In this document: positions 43,558 through 52,724 of the stretch, piece after piece
How the letters are laid out: every line of letters starts with the position of its first letter
Position numbering within the stretch: the first letter of the stretch is position 1
Source: Methylocaldum sp035627495
GTDB taxonomy: Bacteria; Pseudomonadota; Gammaproteobacteria; Methylococcales; Methylococcaceae
Assembly: GCF_035627495.1 (NCBI RefSeq)
Contig: NZ_DASPLO010000177.1
Location: 20,052 to 84,051 of the forward strand
Direction: 5' to 3'
DNA: 64,000 bases
Notes under the pieces: model-generated
Databases searched by the model: none
Told to the model about the DNA's origin: nothing
The model's input: only the letters and a program-made list of their open reading frames with translations
Program-made: the position numbers and the translations under genes

Positions 43558-46384
43558 GAACTATTCCTAGTGGCTCTTGACGGGGTACGGTTCCAAACAA
43601 TGCATCTTCGACAATTTTCTTCTGCTGCTCCAAATGCCGGTGGAATTGACCCACGGCGGGCGCGGCGGACATCGGACGCCCAGCATAGCTGAGGGCGATG
43701 TCCTTTTCCAGAAGGCTCAGGAAGCGGTGCTTGATTTGGTGCCACGCCCCTTGATTTTCCGGTTCCTCCTGGCACCAGATCAATTCTTTCATCTGAGGAT
43801 AGGCCGCTAGCTCCTGCATGAACGTATCGTAAGGGAAGGGATAGAGCTGTTCGATGCGAATGATGGCGACGTTTTTAAGGTTTTCCTTGCGCCGCGTCTC
43901 CAGAAGATCGTAGAACACTTTGCCGGTGCACAGGACCACGCGGGTGATTTTGGCGGGATCGTGGGCGTCGATTTCGCCAATGATGTTGCGGAAGCTGCCG
44001 TCCGACAGTTCATCCAGCCGCGAAGCGGCCAGTTTGTGCCGCAGCAGACTTTTTGGCGTCATCACGATGAGCGGTTTCCGGTAAGGCCGCAGCATCTGCC
44101 GGCGCAAAAGATGAAACACTTGAGCCGGGGTCGTCGGAACGCATACCTGAATATTCTGCTCGGCGCAGAGTTGCAGATAACGTTCGATCCGGGCCGACGA
44201 ATGTTCAGGGCCTTGGCCTTCATAGCCATGGGGCAGCAGCATGGTCAGGCCGCTGAGCCGTCCCCATTTGGTTTCGCCGGAGGTGATGAATTGATCGATG
44301 ACGACCTGGGCATTGTTGGCGAAGTCGCCGAACTGGGCTTCCCAAATCACTAAAGTGTCGGGTTCGGAGCTGCTGTAGCCGTACTCGAATCCGAGCACGC
44401 CTTCTTCGGACAACAGGGAGTCGTAGATATGAAAGCGTGCCTGTTTGCCGTTGAGGTTCTGAAGAGGGACGTAGGCATCGCCGGAATTTTGATCGTACAA
44501 GATTGCGTGGCGGTGGAAGAAAGTGCCGCGTGCCACGTCTTGTCCGGTCAAACGTACGCCGTAACCTTCGGTCAATAGAGAGGCGTAGGCCAAGGTTTCC
44601 GCGTATCCCCAGTCGAGAGGGATTTCGCCCGCCGCCATTTTGCGCCGATTGTCTATGATCGCCGCCGCGCGCGGATGAAGAGCAAATCCCGACGGAATGG
44701 TGACCAGTCGCTCGGAAAGATCGTGAATGGTTTCCTGCGGCAAACCCGTTTCGCAGGGCAGGGTCCACTCCGTACCTAAGTAATGATCCCAGCGGGTCTT
44801 GGCGTAGTTCGTGACATCGTGAACGATCGGCCGGAAAAACGTTTCGTCGTTTTTCAAGCCATTCTGGTATTCCTCGTCCATGTGCTGGACGGTGTCCGCG
44901 GCCACCACCCCTTCTGCGACCAATCGGTCGGCGTAAAGCTTCCGTACCGACGGATGGTTGCGAATAAAGCGGTACATCGAAGGCTGGGTCACGGCCGGTT
45001 CGTCCGCCTCGTTATGGCCGTGGCGCCGATAACAGATGAGATCGATGACCACGTCTCGCTTGAATTTCATCCGGTAATCAAGGGCGAACCGTGTGATGTA
45101 GAGCACCGCTTCCGGGTCGTCGCCGTTCACGTGGAACACCGGTGCCTGGACCATGTTCGCGACATCGGTGCAGTACAGCGTGGATCGGGCGTCAAACGGA
45201 TTGCTGGTCGTGAAGCCGATCTGATTGTTAATGACGATATGTATTGTCCCGCCTGTCGTGTAAGCGCGGGTTTCGGCCATGTTGAGCGTTTCCATGACCA
45301 CCCCTTGCCCTGCAAACGCGGCGTCGCCGTGGATCAAGACCGGGAGCACGGCCGTCTCGCTGTCTTCTTCCTCACGCCGGTCCTGGCGCGCGCGCACCGA
45401 ACCTTCCACGACGGCGTCGATGATTTCCAGATGCGAGGGGTTGAAGGCCAAGGCAAGATGCACCGTGCCGCCTTCCGTCTCGAGATCCGACGAGAAGCCC
45501 ATGTGATATTTCACGTCGCCTGCACTGGCGTATGGCGGCGCGTTGGAATAAATGCCCTCGAATTCCTGAAACAACGAACTGGGCTTCTTGCCCAGGATAT
45601 TGATCAGCACGTTTAGCCGTCCGCGGTGAGCCATGCCCATCACGATTTCCTTGGTTCCCATTTCGCCTGCCCGCTGGATCAAATCGTCCAGAAGCGGAAT
45701 CAGGCTTTCGGCGCCTTCAAGCGAAAAGCGCTTCTGCCCCACATATTTCCGATGCAGGTATTTTTCGATGCCTTCGGCGGCGGTGAGAAGCTTCAGCAGC
45801 CATTTTTTTTCTTCCGCATTGAAGTTCCCCTGCGCGCGGGTGCTTTCCAACCGGTGCTGAATCCATTGCTTGATGTCGCTGTCGACGATGTGCATGTATT
45901 CGGCGCCGATGTCGCCACAATAGGTTTGCCGCAGTATCGAGAGAATCTCGCGCAAAGCCAGTCGCTCGGAACTTCGCAGGATATCGATATAAAAAGGGCG
46001 GTCCAACTCGTCTCCGCCGAGTCCATAATACCCGGGATCCAAATCGCGCAGCTCCGGTGGACGGGAGAGTTTCAACGGGTTGTTGTCGGCGGCCTGGTGG
46101 CCGCGGGTGCGGTATTGATAAATCAGTTGGTCGACCGCGGACTGTTTGCGCAACATTTCTTCCGCTTCGGATTCCCCGAACGAGGGTCCGGTACCAGGAT
46201 GCTCTATTCCGGCCGCGGCTTCATCCCGTGCCAATTCCTGCTGGATCGACCGGAATTTCTCCCTCCAGCTTTCATCGACGGATTCGGGGTTGCGCAAGAA
46301 TTTCTCGTAGAGATCTTCGAGAAAAGCGACGTTGTCTTCGCTAAAAGCCGATGCTTCTTCAAATAGTTGTAAGAGCTTATTCAT
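43532..46384 (-). CDS. sucA: 2-oxoglutarate dehydrogenase E1 component
   Basis: Thiamine diphosphate-dependent decarboxylase of the 2-oxoglutarate dehydrogenase complex, 950 residues. Family marks include the start with FLEDLYEKFLRNPESVDESW, KRFSLEGAESLIPLLDDLI, MAHRGRLNVLINILGKKP, HGDAAFAGQGVVMETLNM, YRRHGHNEADEPAVTQP and LLPHGYEGQGPEHSSARIERYLQLC. Transcribed with sucB. A complete E1-E2 pair indicates that this step of the TCA cycle is encoded. Confidence 0.98.
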   Translation of the reverse strand: MNKLLQLFEEASAFSEDNVAFLEDLYEKFLRNPESVDESWREKFRSIQQELARDEAAAGIEHPGTGPSFGESEAEEMLRKQSAVDQLIYQYRTRGHQAADNNPLKLSRPPELRDLDPGYYGLGGDELDRPFYIDILRSSERLALREILSILRQTYCGDIGAEYMHIVDSDIKQWIQHRLESTRAQGNFNAEEKKWLLKLLTAAEGIEKYLHRKYVGQKRFSLEGAESLIPLLDDLIQRAGEMGTKEIVMGMAHRGRLNVLINILGKKPSSLFQEFEGIYSNAPPYASAGDVKYHMGFSSDLETEGGTVHLALAFNPSHLEIIDAVVEGSVRARQDRREEEDSETAVLPVLIHGDAAFAGQGVVMETLNMAETRAYTTGGTIHIVINNQIGFTTSNPFDARSTLYCTDVANMVQAPVFHVNGDDPEAVLYITRFALDYRMKFKRDVVIDLICYRRHGHNEADEPAVTQPSMYRFIRNHPSVRKLYADRLVAEGVVAADTVQHMDEEYQNGLKNDETFFRPIVHDVTNYAKTRWDHYLGTEWTLPCETGLPQETIHDLSERLVTIPSGFALHPRAAAIIDNRRKMAAGEIPLDWGYAETLAYASLLTEGYGVRLTGQDVARGTFFHRHAILYDQNSGDAYVPLQNLNGKQARFHIYDSLLSEEGVLGFEYGYSSSEPDTLVIWEAQFGDFANNAQVVIDQFITSGETKWGRLSGLTMLLPHGYEGQGPEHSSARIERYLQLCAEQNIQVCVPTTPAQVFHLLRRQMLRPYRKPLIVMTPKSLLRHKLAASRLDELSDGSFRNIIGEIDAHDPAKITRVVLCTGKVFYDLLETRRKENLKNVAIIRIEQLYPFPYDTFMQELAAYPQMKELIWCQEEPENQGAWHQIKHRFLSLLEKDIALSYAGRPMSAAPAVGQFHRHLEQQKKIVEDALFGTVPRQEPLGIVHAHRSHRA

Positions 46385-46851
46385 TAGATTGTCTCGGATG
46401 CCCGTCCCGTTCGTTCGGTTTTTGAATACATACTATATGCCTGCCATATGACGTTCTATCCATTGGGGCAAGCTGTGGGACGTTTGGCAAGTGGTTGCCA
46501 CTATAATTAAAGACAATTTTGAGTCGGGTTTTATCTCGGACAATGCTCAGAAAATTACCCAGTCCCGTGCAGCCGGACGAACAAGAGTAAATACGGCGCA
46601 GCTAGAGCCGGCCCTAGCCAGTGGAGCAATTCGGTCGTTCATGTCCGATTGCCTTATCCGGTGTAAAAGTTAAGTTTACGTTAGATTCCGGAGTAAGCCG
46701 AATGGACAGCTTCTAAAGCGATTTCGGCTACCTTTTAGCGGTCCGACTCACCTCATCCAAACAACGGCAATACATCGAGCGCATAAAATGTTCTTGTGCT
46801 AGCCTCTTGCTTGGTTTCATTTTCGGACGAAATACGGCGGGGGGAATAACT
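46385..46851. other. Divergent region between sucA and the EAL-HDOD gene
   Basis: 467 bp with upstream regions of both genes. A palindromic TTGGCAAGTGGTTGCCA (46484-46500) sits next to a TATAAT at 46503-46508, a possible -10 for rightward transcription, though no matching -35 is seen. No credible gene: the open frames here are short and of random composition. Confidence 0.45.
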
Positions 46852-48060
46852 ATGTTCGATGGATTGGTCGGTCGTACGCCAATATACACGCGCACTCTCG
46901 ATGTGTACGGTTACGAGCTCAGCTTTTGCAGCGGCGAAGCCCTGCGCCTGGGTACCAAAGACAGCGAGGCGCAGTGGACGGAAGCGGTGCGACAGGCCGG
47001 CCAGGATCTAGATTTAAGAGATCTGATTGGGGACAGTCGGGCGATGATCCGGGTGACATCCGGGGCTTTGGGCGTATGCGAGACCTTGGCCTGGCCGAAA
47101 TCCCAGGTGGTTCTGGCGATATCCGAAGAGGCTTTGAATGACGGTGCGGCGGAGGAAACCGCATCCCGGCTGGCCAGAGAGGGCTTTACCATCGCGCTTC
47201 ATAACCCGTCCTGCGATCTGGTCGAGCTCAGGCGTGAGGCTGACTACGTATCGATCTGTTCTCTGGACGCCCAAAAACTAAATGGCTTTAAAACGGACGG
47301 GATGGGGGGGCACTACGACCAAAATATGCATCTTTTGGTGCGGGACGTGGAAACTCCGGACGAATACGATCGCTTCAGCAAGCTGGGATTCGATTATTAC
47401 GAAGGGATGTTCTTCGAGCGGCCGAGGCATTTGCACAGCTGCGAGATACCGGGAAACCGCTTGGCTGTTCTGGAACTGCTGGCGCGGCTTCAAAATCCCA
47501 AGGTCGATGTCGTCGAAGCCGAGGCGATTATCACGCGCGATATGACCTTGAGCTACAAGCTCCTCCGCTTGATCAATTCCGCATTTTTCGGCGTATCGAA
47601 ACGAGTCGATTCGATCCGCCGGGCCGTGATTTTCTTCGGGCTGCAGCGGATCAAGAATTGGGCGTCGGTGATTCTGGTCAATTCCGTCGATTACCGTCCG
47701 CGTGAGTTGCTGACCACGGCGATGGTGCGGGCGCGAACCTGCGAGCTGTTGGCCGAGCAATTGCAACGCCCCAATACCGAGCTTTATTACATGGCCGGGT
47801 TGTTTTCCCTGGTGGATGCGGTCATGGACGTTCCCAGGGAGCAGATTCTGCAACGGTTGAACCTTGCGGACGCCATCAGCGAGGCGCTGCTTCACGGCAG
47901 CGGCCCGGTTGGAGAGGTGCTCCGCGCCGTAATCGCATTCGAGCGTGCGGAACCCGGTGAGATTCAGGGTTGCCAATTCGCGCAGGGCGTACCGGCTCGT
48001 GCTTACGTCGAATCGATCCGCTGGGCGACGGGTGTCCAAAGGGCGCTGGCGTCGTCTTGA
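46852..48060 (+). CDS. Degenerate EAL + HDOD signalling protein (YuxH-like)
   Basis: 402 residues with an N-terminal EAL-like domain (about 1-190; starts GRTPIYTRTLDVYGYEL) that lacks the Glu-Ala-Leu motif and most catalytic residues, and a C-terminal HDOD domain (about 195-390; RLQNPKVDVVEAEAIITRDMTLSYKLLRLINSAFFG) without HD metal residues. Such YuxH-family proteins act as binding or scaffold parts in signalling. Start ATG 46852 follows GGGGGGAATAAC. The partner is unknown. Confidence 0.9.
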   Translation: MFDGLVGRTPIYTRTLDVYGYELSFCSGEALRLGTKDSEAQWTEAVRQAGQDLDLRDLIGDSRAMIRVTSGALGVCETLAWPKSQVVLAISEEALNDGAAEETASRLAREGFTIALHNPSCDLVELRREADYVSICSLDAQKLNGFKTDGMGGHYDQNMHLLVRDVETPDEYDRFSKLGFDYYEGMFFERPRHLHSCEIPGNRLAVLELLARLQNPKVDVVEAEAIITRDMTLSYKLLRLINSAFFGVSKRVDSIRRAVIFFGLQRIKNWASVILVNSVDYRPRELLTTAMVRARTCELLAEQLQRPNTELYYMAGLFSLVDAVMDVPREQILQRLNLADAISEALLHGSGPVGEVLRAVIAFERAEPGEIQGCQFAQGVPARAYVESIRWATGVQRALASS

Positions 48061-48180
48061 GTGCAAACGTGCGCCGTAGCGCACATCATAAATCCCGAGT
48101 GATTTGCTTGGCTATTTGGCCGGGTTCGTGGGAAAATCTCATTCAAGTCTTCGATCTCACCGAGCTAGAACGATAACCGT

Positions 48181-49182
48181 ATGGCGGCTTTACCCGCGCA
48201 ATTGATCGATCGCTTCGGGCGGCGTATCAGTTACGTACGCATCTCCATCACTGACCGTTGCGACTTTCGCTGCATTTATTGCATGGGCGAAGACATGGTC
48301 TTTTTGCCGCGCGCGCAGATTTTGACGCTTGAAGAAATCCTGGCCGTCGCGGCGGCGTTCGTGGAACTCGGTGTCGAAAAGATCCGGATTACGGGCGGCG
48401 AGCCCCTGGTGCGCAAGGGCGCGGTCGATCTGTTGCGGGAAATCGGCAGACTGCGGGGCTTAAGCGAACTGGTGTTGACGACCAACGGTTCGCAACTGGA
48501 AAAAACCGCCTCCGCGCTGAAGTCCGCCGGAATAAAGCGCATCAATGTCAGTCTCGATTCGCTGGATGCCGACCGGTTTCGGAAAATGACCCGGGTAGGA
48601 GACCTTGATCAGGTGCTCCGCGGCATCGACGCTGCGCTAGAGGCGGGTTTCGAACGGCTCAAAATCAATGCCGTCGTACTTAAGAATCGAAACCACGACG
48701 AGGTGAGCGAGCTGGTCGCTTATGCGATCGCCAAGAATATCGACATCAGCTTCATAGAAGAAATGCCGTTGGGCGTGGTCGACGGGCACGACCGTGCCGA
48801 GGAGTACTATTCCAGCGACGACATCAAACGGGATCTCGACCAACGGTTTGCCCTGCTGCCCACGCCGGAAACCACGGGCGGACCCTCCCGTTATTTTCGC
48901 GTGTCCGGCACCGACACCCGGGTGGGATTCATATCCCCGCACAGCCATAACTTCTGCGGAACCTGCAATCGCGTGAGAGTAACGGCGGAAGGCCGGTTGC
49001 TGCTCTGTCTGGGCAACGAACACTCGGTAGACCTTAAACGGATCTTGCGGGCTAATCCGGGTGATATGGACAAGCTGAAAAATGCGATCGTCGATTCGAT
49101 GGCGATCAAGCCTGAGCGGCATTATTTCGACATCAAGGTCCAACCGGTTATCTTCCGCCATATGAGCGTTACCGGCGGCTGA
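48181..49182 (+). CDS. moaA: GTP 3',8-cyclase MoaA
   Basis: Radical SAM enzyme for the first step of molybdenum cofactor synthesis. 333 residues with the N-terminal cluster CDFRCIYC (C-x3-C-x2-C), ITGGEPLVRKG and NVSLDSLDADRF. The C-terminal second cluster has FCGTCNRVRVTAEGRLLLCLG. The conserved GG C-terminus (VTGG) is intact. moaB lies 1.1 kb away on the other strand. Confidence 0.97.
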   Translation: MAALPAQLIDRFGRRISYVRISITDRCDFRCIYCMGEDMVFLPRAQILTLEEILAVAAAFVELGVEKIRITGGEPLVRKGAVDLLREIGRLRGLSELVLTTNGSQLEKTASALKSAGIKRINVSLDSLDADRFRKMTRVGDLDQVLRGIDAALEAGFERLKINAVVLKNRNHDEVSELVAYAIAKNIDISFIEEMPLGVVDGHDRAEEYYSSDDIKRDLDQRFALLPTPETTGGPSRYFRVSGTDTRVGFISPHSHNFCGTCNRVRVTAEGRLLLCLGNEHSVDLKRILRANPGDMDKLKNAIVDSMAIKPERHYFDIKVQPVIFRHMSVTGG

Positions 49183-49223
49183 ACCTACCATCGAGCGGCA
49201 ATGCGCAAGCGCCGCTAAATGGA

Positions 49224-49430
49224 CTACTCCAGGGCGATCTCGTCGTCTATGACGTGACGGATGTTCAGGGCCGGAACTTCCAAGGTCATCTTCACGGCGA
49301 ACTTCTCGTTTCCGATTAGCTTGCCGGCCTGTAGGGCGTCGTGCACAGCCAGCTCGATCTCCCGTTGCGAAGTCACGCCGACTTTTTTCAAGAACTTGCG
49401 AATGTCCATGTTGAAAGTGTCGTCGTTCAT
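49224..49430 (-). CDS. DUF6494 family small protein
   Basis: About 68 residues with the family pattern DDTFNMDIRKFLKKVGVTSQREIE followed by KMTLEVPALNIRHVIDDEIALE. Function unknown; the protein looks cytoplasmic, with a helical N-terminus and beta C-terminus. ATG 49430 has GAGGAG 8 bp upstream; an ATG at 49436 has only 2-bp spacing. It converges on moaA. Confidence 0.82.
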   Translation of the reverse strand: MNDDTFNMDIRKFLKKVGVTSQREIELAVHDALQAGKLIGNEKFAVKMTLEVPALNIRHVIDDEIALE

Positions 49431-49512
49431 TGCCATATCTCCTCAATTTCCAATTTTGATTCCGATTTTCGGGGCTTGATTCCGACACCACAAGCCGCAA
49501 AGGTCGGTTGTC

Positions 49513-50193
49513 TCAGAAGAGCGGCGAGACCCCGAACAGTTGGGTGTGGAAATGCATCATTCCAAGATAAAGCAGCAAGGCCAGCGCAATGCGCCACCAG
49601 CCGATTTCAGCCAATTTGAGTTGATTGCGTCCCTCTCGGATGGCGTTGAAAGGGATGTTGGATGTTACGGCCGTGAATTTCGCCCATTGTTCCCCAAAGC
49701 GCCGCTGACGTTTGGCGTCTATCGAGCGGGTCCCCCCTATCGTTAGGAGCAGCAAGGACCCGAACAGTACGAGCGCCGCGGCGTCGCCGTTGGCGATCAG
49801 GTGCACGATGGCCCACAGGCCGACTCCCCAAAGAAACGGATGGCGGGTAACCCGCAGAATGCCTCGTGCCGGCTCTGCTTCATACAGCCGCGATTCACCG
49901 TTTACCGCCGTCGGATTAAGCGTCGTAACACCGGTAACAGCCAAGATGAAAGCGACCAGCATCAGGAGCGCCGCTACGGGCTTGAACCAAGCGAGCTGTC
50001 CCCAGGTTTCGATGTAAGGCGCATGGCGATAGGCGTAAATCAGCCAGAACAGGCCGAGCACCGAAAGACTGGAAAAACCGATACGGTAGACGCGCTCGCC
50101 ATATCTCGCGACGAGCCGATCCCGCCACCGGGTGCCGGCGATCAAAAAATGGATGCCGATGAAAAACAAGGCGGCAAGCGTAAGCTGGATCAT
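49513..50193 (-). CDS. NnrU-family membrane protein
   Basis: 226 residues with about six membrane spans. Conserved NnrU/isoprenylcysteine methyltransferase-like features are GIHFLIAGT at the start, LRVTRHPFLWGVGLWAIVHLIANGD and a GxxRSIDAKRQRRFGEQW cytoplasmic loop. NnrU was first met in nitric oxide metabolism clusters, but its biochemical role is unknown. Lies between the DUF6494 gene and moaB. ATG 50193 begins the first membrane segment; a longer in-frame start at 50235 lacks support. Confidence 0.86.
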   Translation of the reverse strand: MIQLTLAALFFIGIHFLIAGTRWRDRLVARYGERVYRIGFSSLSVLGLFWLIYAYRHAPYIETWGQLAWFKPVAALLMLVAFILAVTGVTTLNPTAVNGESRLYEAEPARGILRVTRHPFLWGVGLWAIVHLIANGDAAALVLFGSLLLLTIGGTRSIDAKRQRRFGEQWAKFTAVTSNIPFNAIREGRNQLKLAEIGWWRIALALLLYLGMMHFHTQLFGVSPLF

Positions 50194-50263
50194 ATGGAAG
50201 CTCCGGGTTCGAGTCCGACACAGTTCATAGGGCATGCCATCGATGGCCTCAAATTCGACTTAC

Positions 50264-50785
50264 TTATTTTTCCAGCAAGCGGGGCATCAATTCCACCAGA
50301 TTGCACGGACGGGTGCGGTAATCGAGCTGCTCTCGAATGAGCTGGTCCCAAGCGGTTCGGCATGCGCCGGAAGAACCGGGCAGACAAAAGATGTAGGTAC
50401 CGTTGGCTACCCCGGCAATGGCGCGGGATTGAATCGTGGACGTTTTGATTTCCTGGTAGGAGATGGCGCGAAAGACCTCGCCGAACCCGTCCAACGTCTT
50501 GTCGAACAGGACTGAAACCGCTTCCGGAGTGCCGTCTCGTCCGGTAACGCCGGTGCCGCCGGTGGTGATGACGACCTGAATGGTTTCGGAAGCGATCCAC
50601 TCCGATACCACGGCGCGTATTCGGTAAATGTCGTCGGGCACGATGCGTTTATCCGCCAGACAATGTCCGGCCGCGCTCAGCCGATCGATCAAACTCTTCC
50701 CGGAGACATCGTTATCTTCCGTGCGCGTGTCGGATACCGTCAATACGGCAATATTGAGCGGAATGAAGCTTCTTTCCTGGGGCAT
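50264..50785 (-). CDS. moaB: Molybdopterin adenylyltransferase-type protein MoaB
   Basis: 173 residues of the MoaB/Mog family. NIAVLTVSDTRTEDNDVSG, VVITTGGTGVTGRDGTPEAV and LPGSSGACRTAWDQLI match the MPT-binding pattern. Size and sequence style fit MoaB more than Mog. In E. coli the adenylation is done by MogA, while MoaB proteins in other organisms do it; which applies here is unknown. Confidence 0.92.
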   Translation of the reverse strand: MPQERSFIPLNIAVLTVSDTRTEDNDVSGKSLIDRLSAAGHCLADKRIVPDDIYRIRAVVSEWIASETIQVVITTGGTGVTGRDGTPEAVSVLFDKTLDGFGEVFRAISYQEIKTSTIQSRAIAGVANGTYIFCLPGSSGACRTAWDQLIREQLDYRTRPCNLVELMPRLLEK

Positions 50786-51108
50786 TAAAATGCGTTCCTG
50801 TCGTGCATGTTGTAAATTCAGTTGGCAAAAGGGGCGACCGACTCTCCATTCGTTCGAGAAAGACGATGCACTATAGTGCGAATGGCTACAAAGCTATCGA
50901 ACATCCCGAGGGGGTGCAATCCTTTCAAGAAATATCCGGGCTTGATTAAATATTAACGAATCCTTATATTCGGTTTGGGGTGTGTCTGTGATCGAACGGT
51001 AGCCAAATCGCGGTGTGCGTTGATGGGGCCGTGTACACGTTCGAGTTTCGAGGCTTCTAGTAGTTTTTGAACTTTGAGGCGCAAGGGGATAAGGAATAAA
51101 GGCAGGAC
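50786..51108. other. Divergent region between moaB and the efflux operon
   Basis: 323 bp with no credible gene. The A/T-rich segment near 50940-50975 (TTGATTAAATATTAACG and nearby TTATATTCGG) may hold a promoter for the efflux operon, but I cannot place -35 and -10 boxes with confidence. Confidence 0.45.
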
Positions 51109-52473
51109 GTGAGTTTAAAGTATTCCAACTCGGGGCTTTTAACCGTGGGTGCGGCAATTTGGCTGATGGCCGGCATCGGGTCAGCCGCCGACATTCCGAA
51201 CAACTCAACCACTCGCCATCCGCTCAAGTTGCAGGAGGCGATTGACCTCGCATTCGAGCAGAACCCCGATCTTCTCGCGGCCGCAGCCCGGATCGGCGAA
51301 GCTGAAGCCAAGGTTGCCGAGGCCGCGGCGAGCTTTTACCCCAAGCTTACGGCACGGGTCGGTTACGCCTATTCCGACGATCCTTCCCAAGCCTTCTCCT
51401 ACATCGTGGCGCAACGCCGCTTCAATTTCGGGTTGGATATCAATCATCCCGGCTGGATGGAGAACTTCCGCCCTGAAATCGTCGGCACTTGGTCGCTGTA
51501 CCGAGGCGGTCAGGACAGTTACCGGAAGAAAGCCGCCGAATTGGGTGTCGAAGCGGCCGAATTGGAGCGTGCGGCGATACGCAACCGTTTGGCGGCTGCG
51601 GTGACCGCGGCGTATTACGCGTTGCTGTCCGCACCGCAGCAAGTGGATGTGGCGCGCCATTCGATCGAAGCCGTCGAGCGCGAACTGGAGCATACCAAGC
51701 ATCGAGTGGCGGAAGGTATGGCGCTCAAGGCCGATGTGCTGTCGCTGGACGTGCGCGCGGCAGAGGCCCGCGAGGCCGAATTGAAGGCGCAAAATGCCAT
51801 CGAGTTATCCCGTTCGGCGCTAAAGACGCTGCTCGGTATTACGGCGGGCGAAACGATCGAGCTCGGCGAACCTGCGGACATGTCTTCTACGCCCCCAGGT
51901 CAGGACTACGCCCGATTCCTCGATCGAGCCTTGGCTCAGCGTCCCGAAATGCAAGCCGCGATACATCAGTCGCAAATACGGCGCGAGGAACTGCAGGCGG
52001 AGCGGGGCGCGCGCTGGCCGCGGGTGAATGCCTATGCCGCCTATGGCCAGAACAGCCGGTCTCCGGATTTCGCATTCAGCCGGGACAATGTCACCCTGGG
52101 CGTCAATGCCGAGATGGATCTGTTCTCGGGCGGCGCGGTCACGGCCCGTATCGCGCAAGCGGAACGCCGGCTCTCCGAAGCGCAGGCACTGGAGCAGCGT
52201 ACCAAGCTGGAGATCGAGGACGACGTTCGACGCGCCTACACGACCCTGGAAGAAGCTCGGCAACGCCTCAAAGTGACCGAGGCCGGGGCCGCCGCCGCCA
52301 ATGAGGCCTTACGTTTGGTCAACGAACAATATCGAGGCGGCACCGCCAACGTGACGCGGTATCTCGAAGCGGAGACCGACCGCGCCGACGCCGCCTTGCG
52401 CGCCATCGTCGCCCGTTACGAGGCGCAAGTGGCGCAGGCGCAGTTGCAGAAGGCGGTGGGGCATTGGCGCTAA
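51109..52473 (+). CDS. TolC-family outer membrane efflux protein
   Basis: 454 residues. Signal peptide (LLTVGAAIWLMAGIGSAA) then two homologous outer-membrane efflux (OEP) halves of long helices rich in Ala, Glu and Arg, beginning LQEAIDLAFEQNPDLLAAAARIGEAEAKVAEA. It forms the outer-membrane channel of the RND pump encoded downstream. GTG start 51109 with a nearby AGGAC. Separated from the adaptor gene by 251 bp that include a 148-bp repeat. Confidence 0.9.
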   Translation: MSLKYSNSGLLTVGAAIWLMAGIGSAADIPNNSTTRHPLKLQEAIDLAFEQNPDLLAAAARIGEAEAKVAEAAASFYPKLTARVGYAYSDDPSQAFSYIVAQRRFNFGLDINHPGWMENFRPEIVGTWSLYRGGQDSYRKKAAELGVEAAELERAAIRNRLAAAVTAAYYALLSAPQQVDVARHSIEAVERELEHTKHRVAEGMALKADVLSLDVRAAEAREAELKAQNAIELSRSALKTLLGITAGETIELGEPADMSSTPPGQDYARFLDRALAQRPEMQAAIHQSQIRREELQAERGARWPRVNAYAAYGQNSRSPDFAFSRDNVTLGVNAEMDLFSGGAVTARIAQAERRLSEAQALEQRTKLEIEDDVRRAYTTLEEARQRLKVTEAGAAAANEALRLVNEQYRGGTANVTRYLEAETDRADAALRAIVARYEAQVAQAQLQKAVGHWR

Positions 52474-52618
52474 GAGGGTGTGTGAAAAGTGTCGCGAGCG
52501 GCCCGAGAGCAAGGCGCCCGGAGCGCAGGACCCGGAGTGTACATGGAGTACATGAGGAGTCCTACACCTTCGCGACGCCGCTATCGGGACGCGCAGCAGC
52601 TTTTCACACACCCTCTAA
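52471..52618. repeat. 148-bp palindromic MITE-like repeat, copy 2
   Basis: Terminal inverted arms AGAGGGTGTGTGAAAAG at 52473-52489 and CTTTTCACACACCCTCT at 52600-52616 are perfectly complementary. A central CCGGAGTGTACATGGAGTAC motif (from 52532) is palindromic around GTAC. It aligns end to end with the minus strand of 27559-27706. Its left end overlaps the last bases of the TolC-type gene: the TAA stop at 52471-52473 is part of the element. No coding content. Confidence 0.85.
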
Positions 52619-52724
52619 GACGCCCGGACAGTCCGTTCCTTAACTTCCATTCAGGCCGGCTTTATTTCATAGGCCGGGAGTTTTTGCGCGATCGCGAACC
52701 GGCAGGAAATCCAAAGGCATAGTC

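Noticed and set aside
44783..46366. Two long plus-strand frames (277 and 246 codons)
   Set aside because: Both are antisense to sucA, whose motifs are clear, and have no domain pattern.
46484..46500. Possible sigma-54 promoter TTGGCAAGTGGTTGCC
   Set aside because: GG and GC are 9 bp apart instead of the required 10, so the site is better seen as a small palindrome.
47278..49500. Minus-strand frames of 268 and 287 codons
   Set aside because: Antisense to the EAL-HDOD gene and to moaA; no motifs and no ribosome sites.
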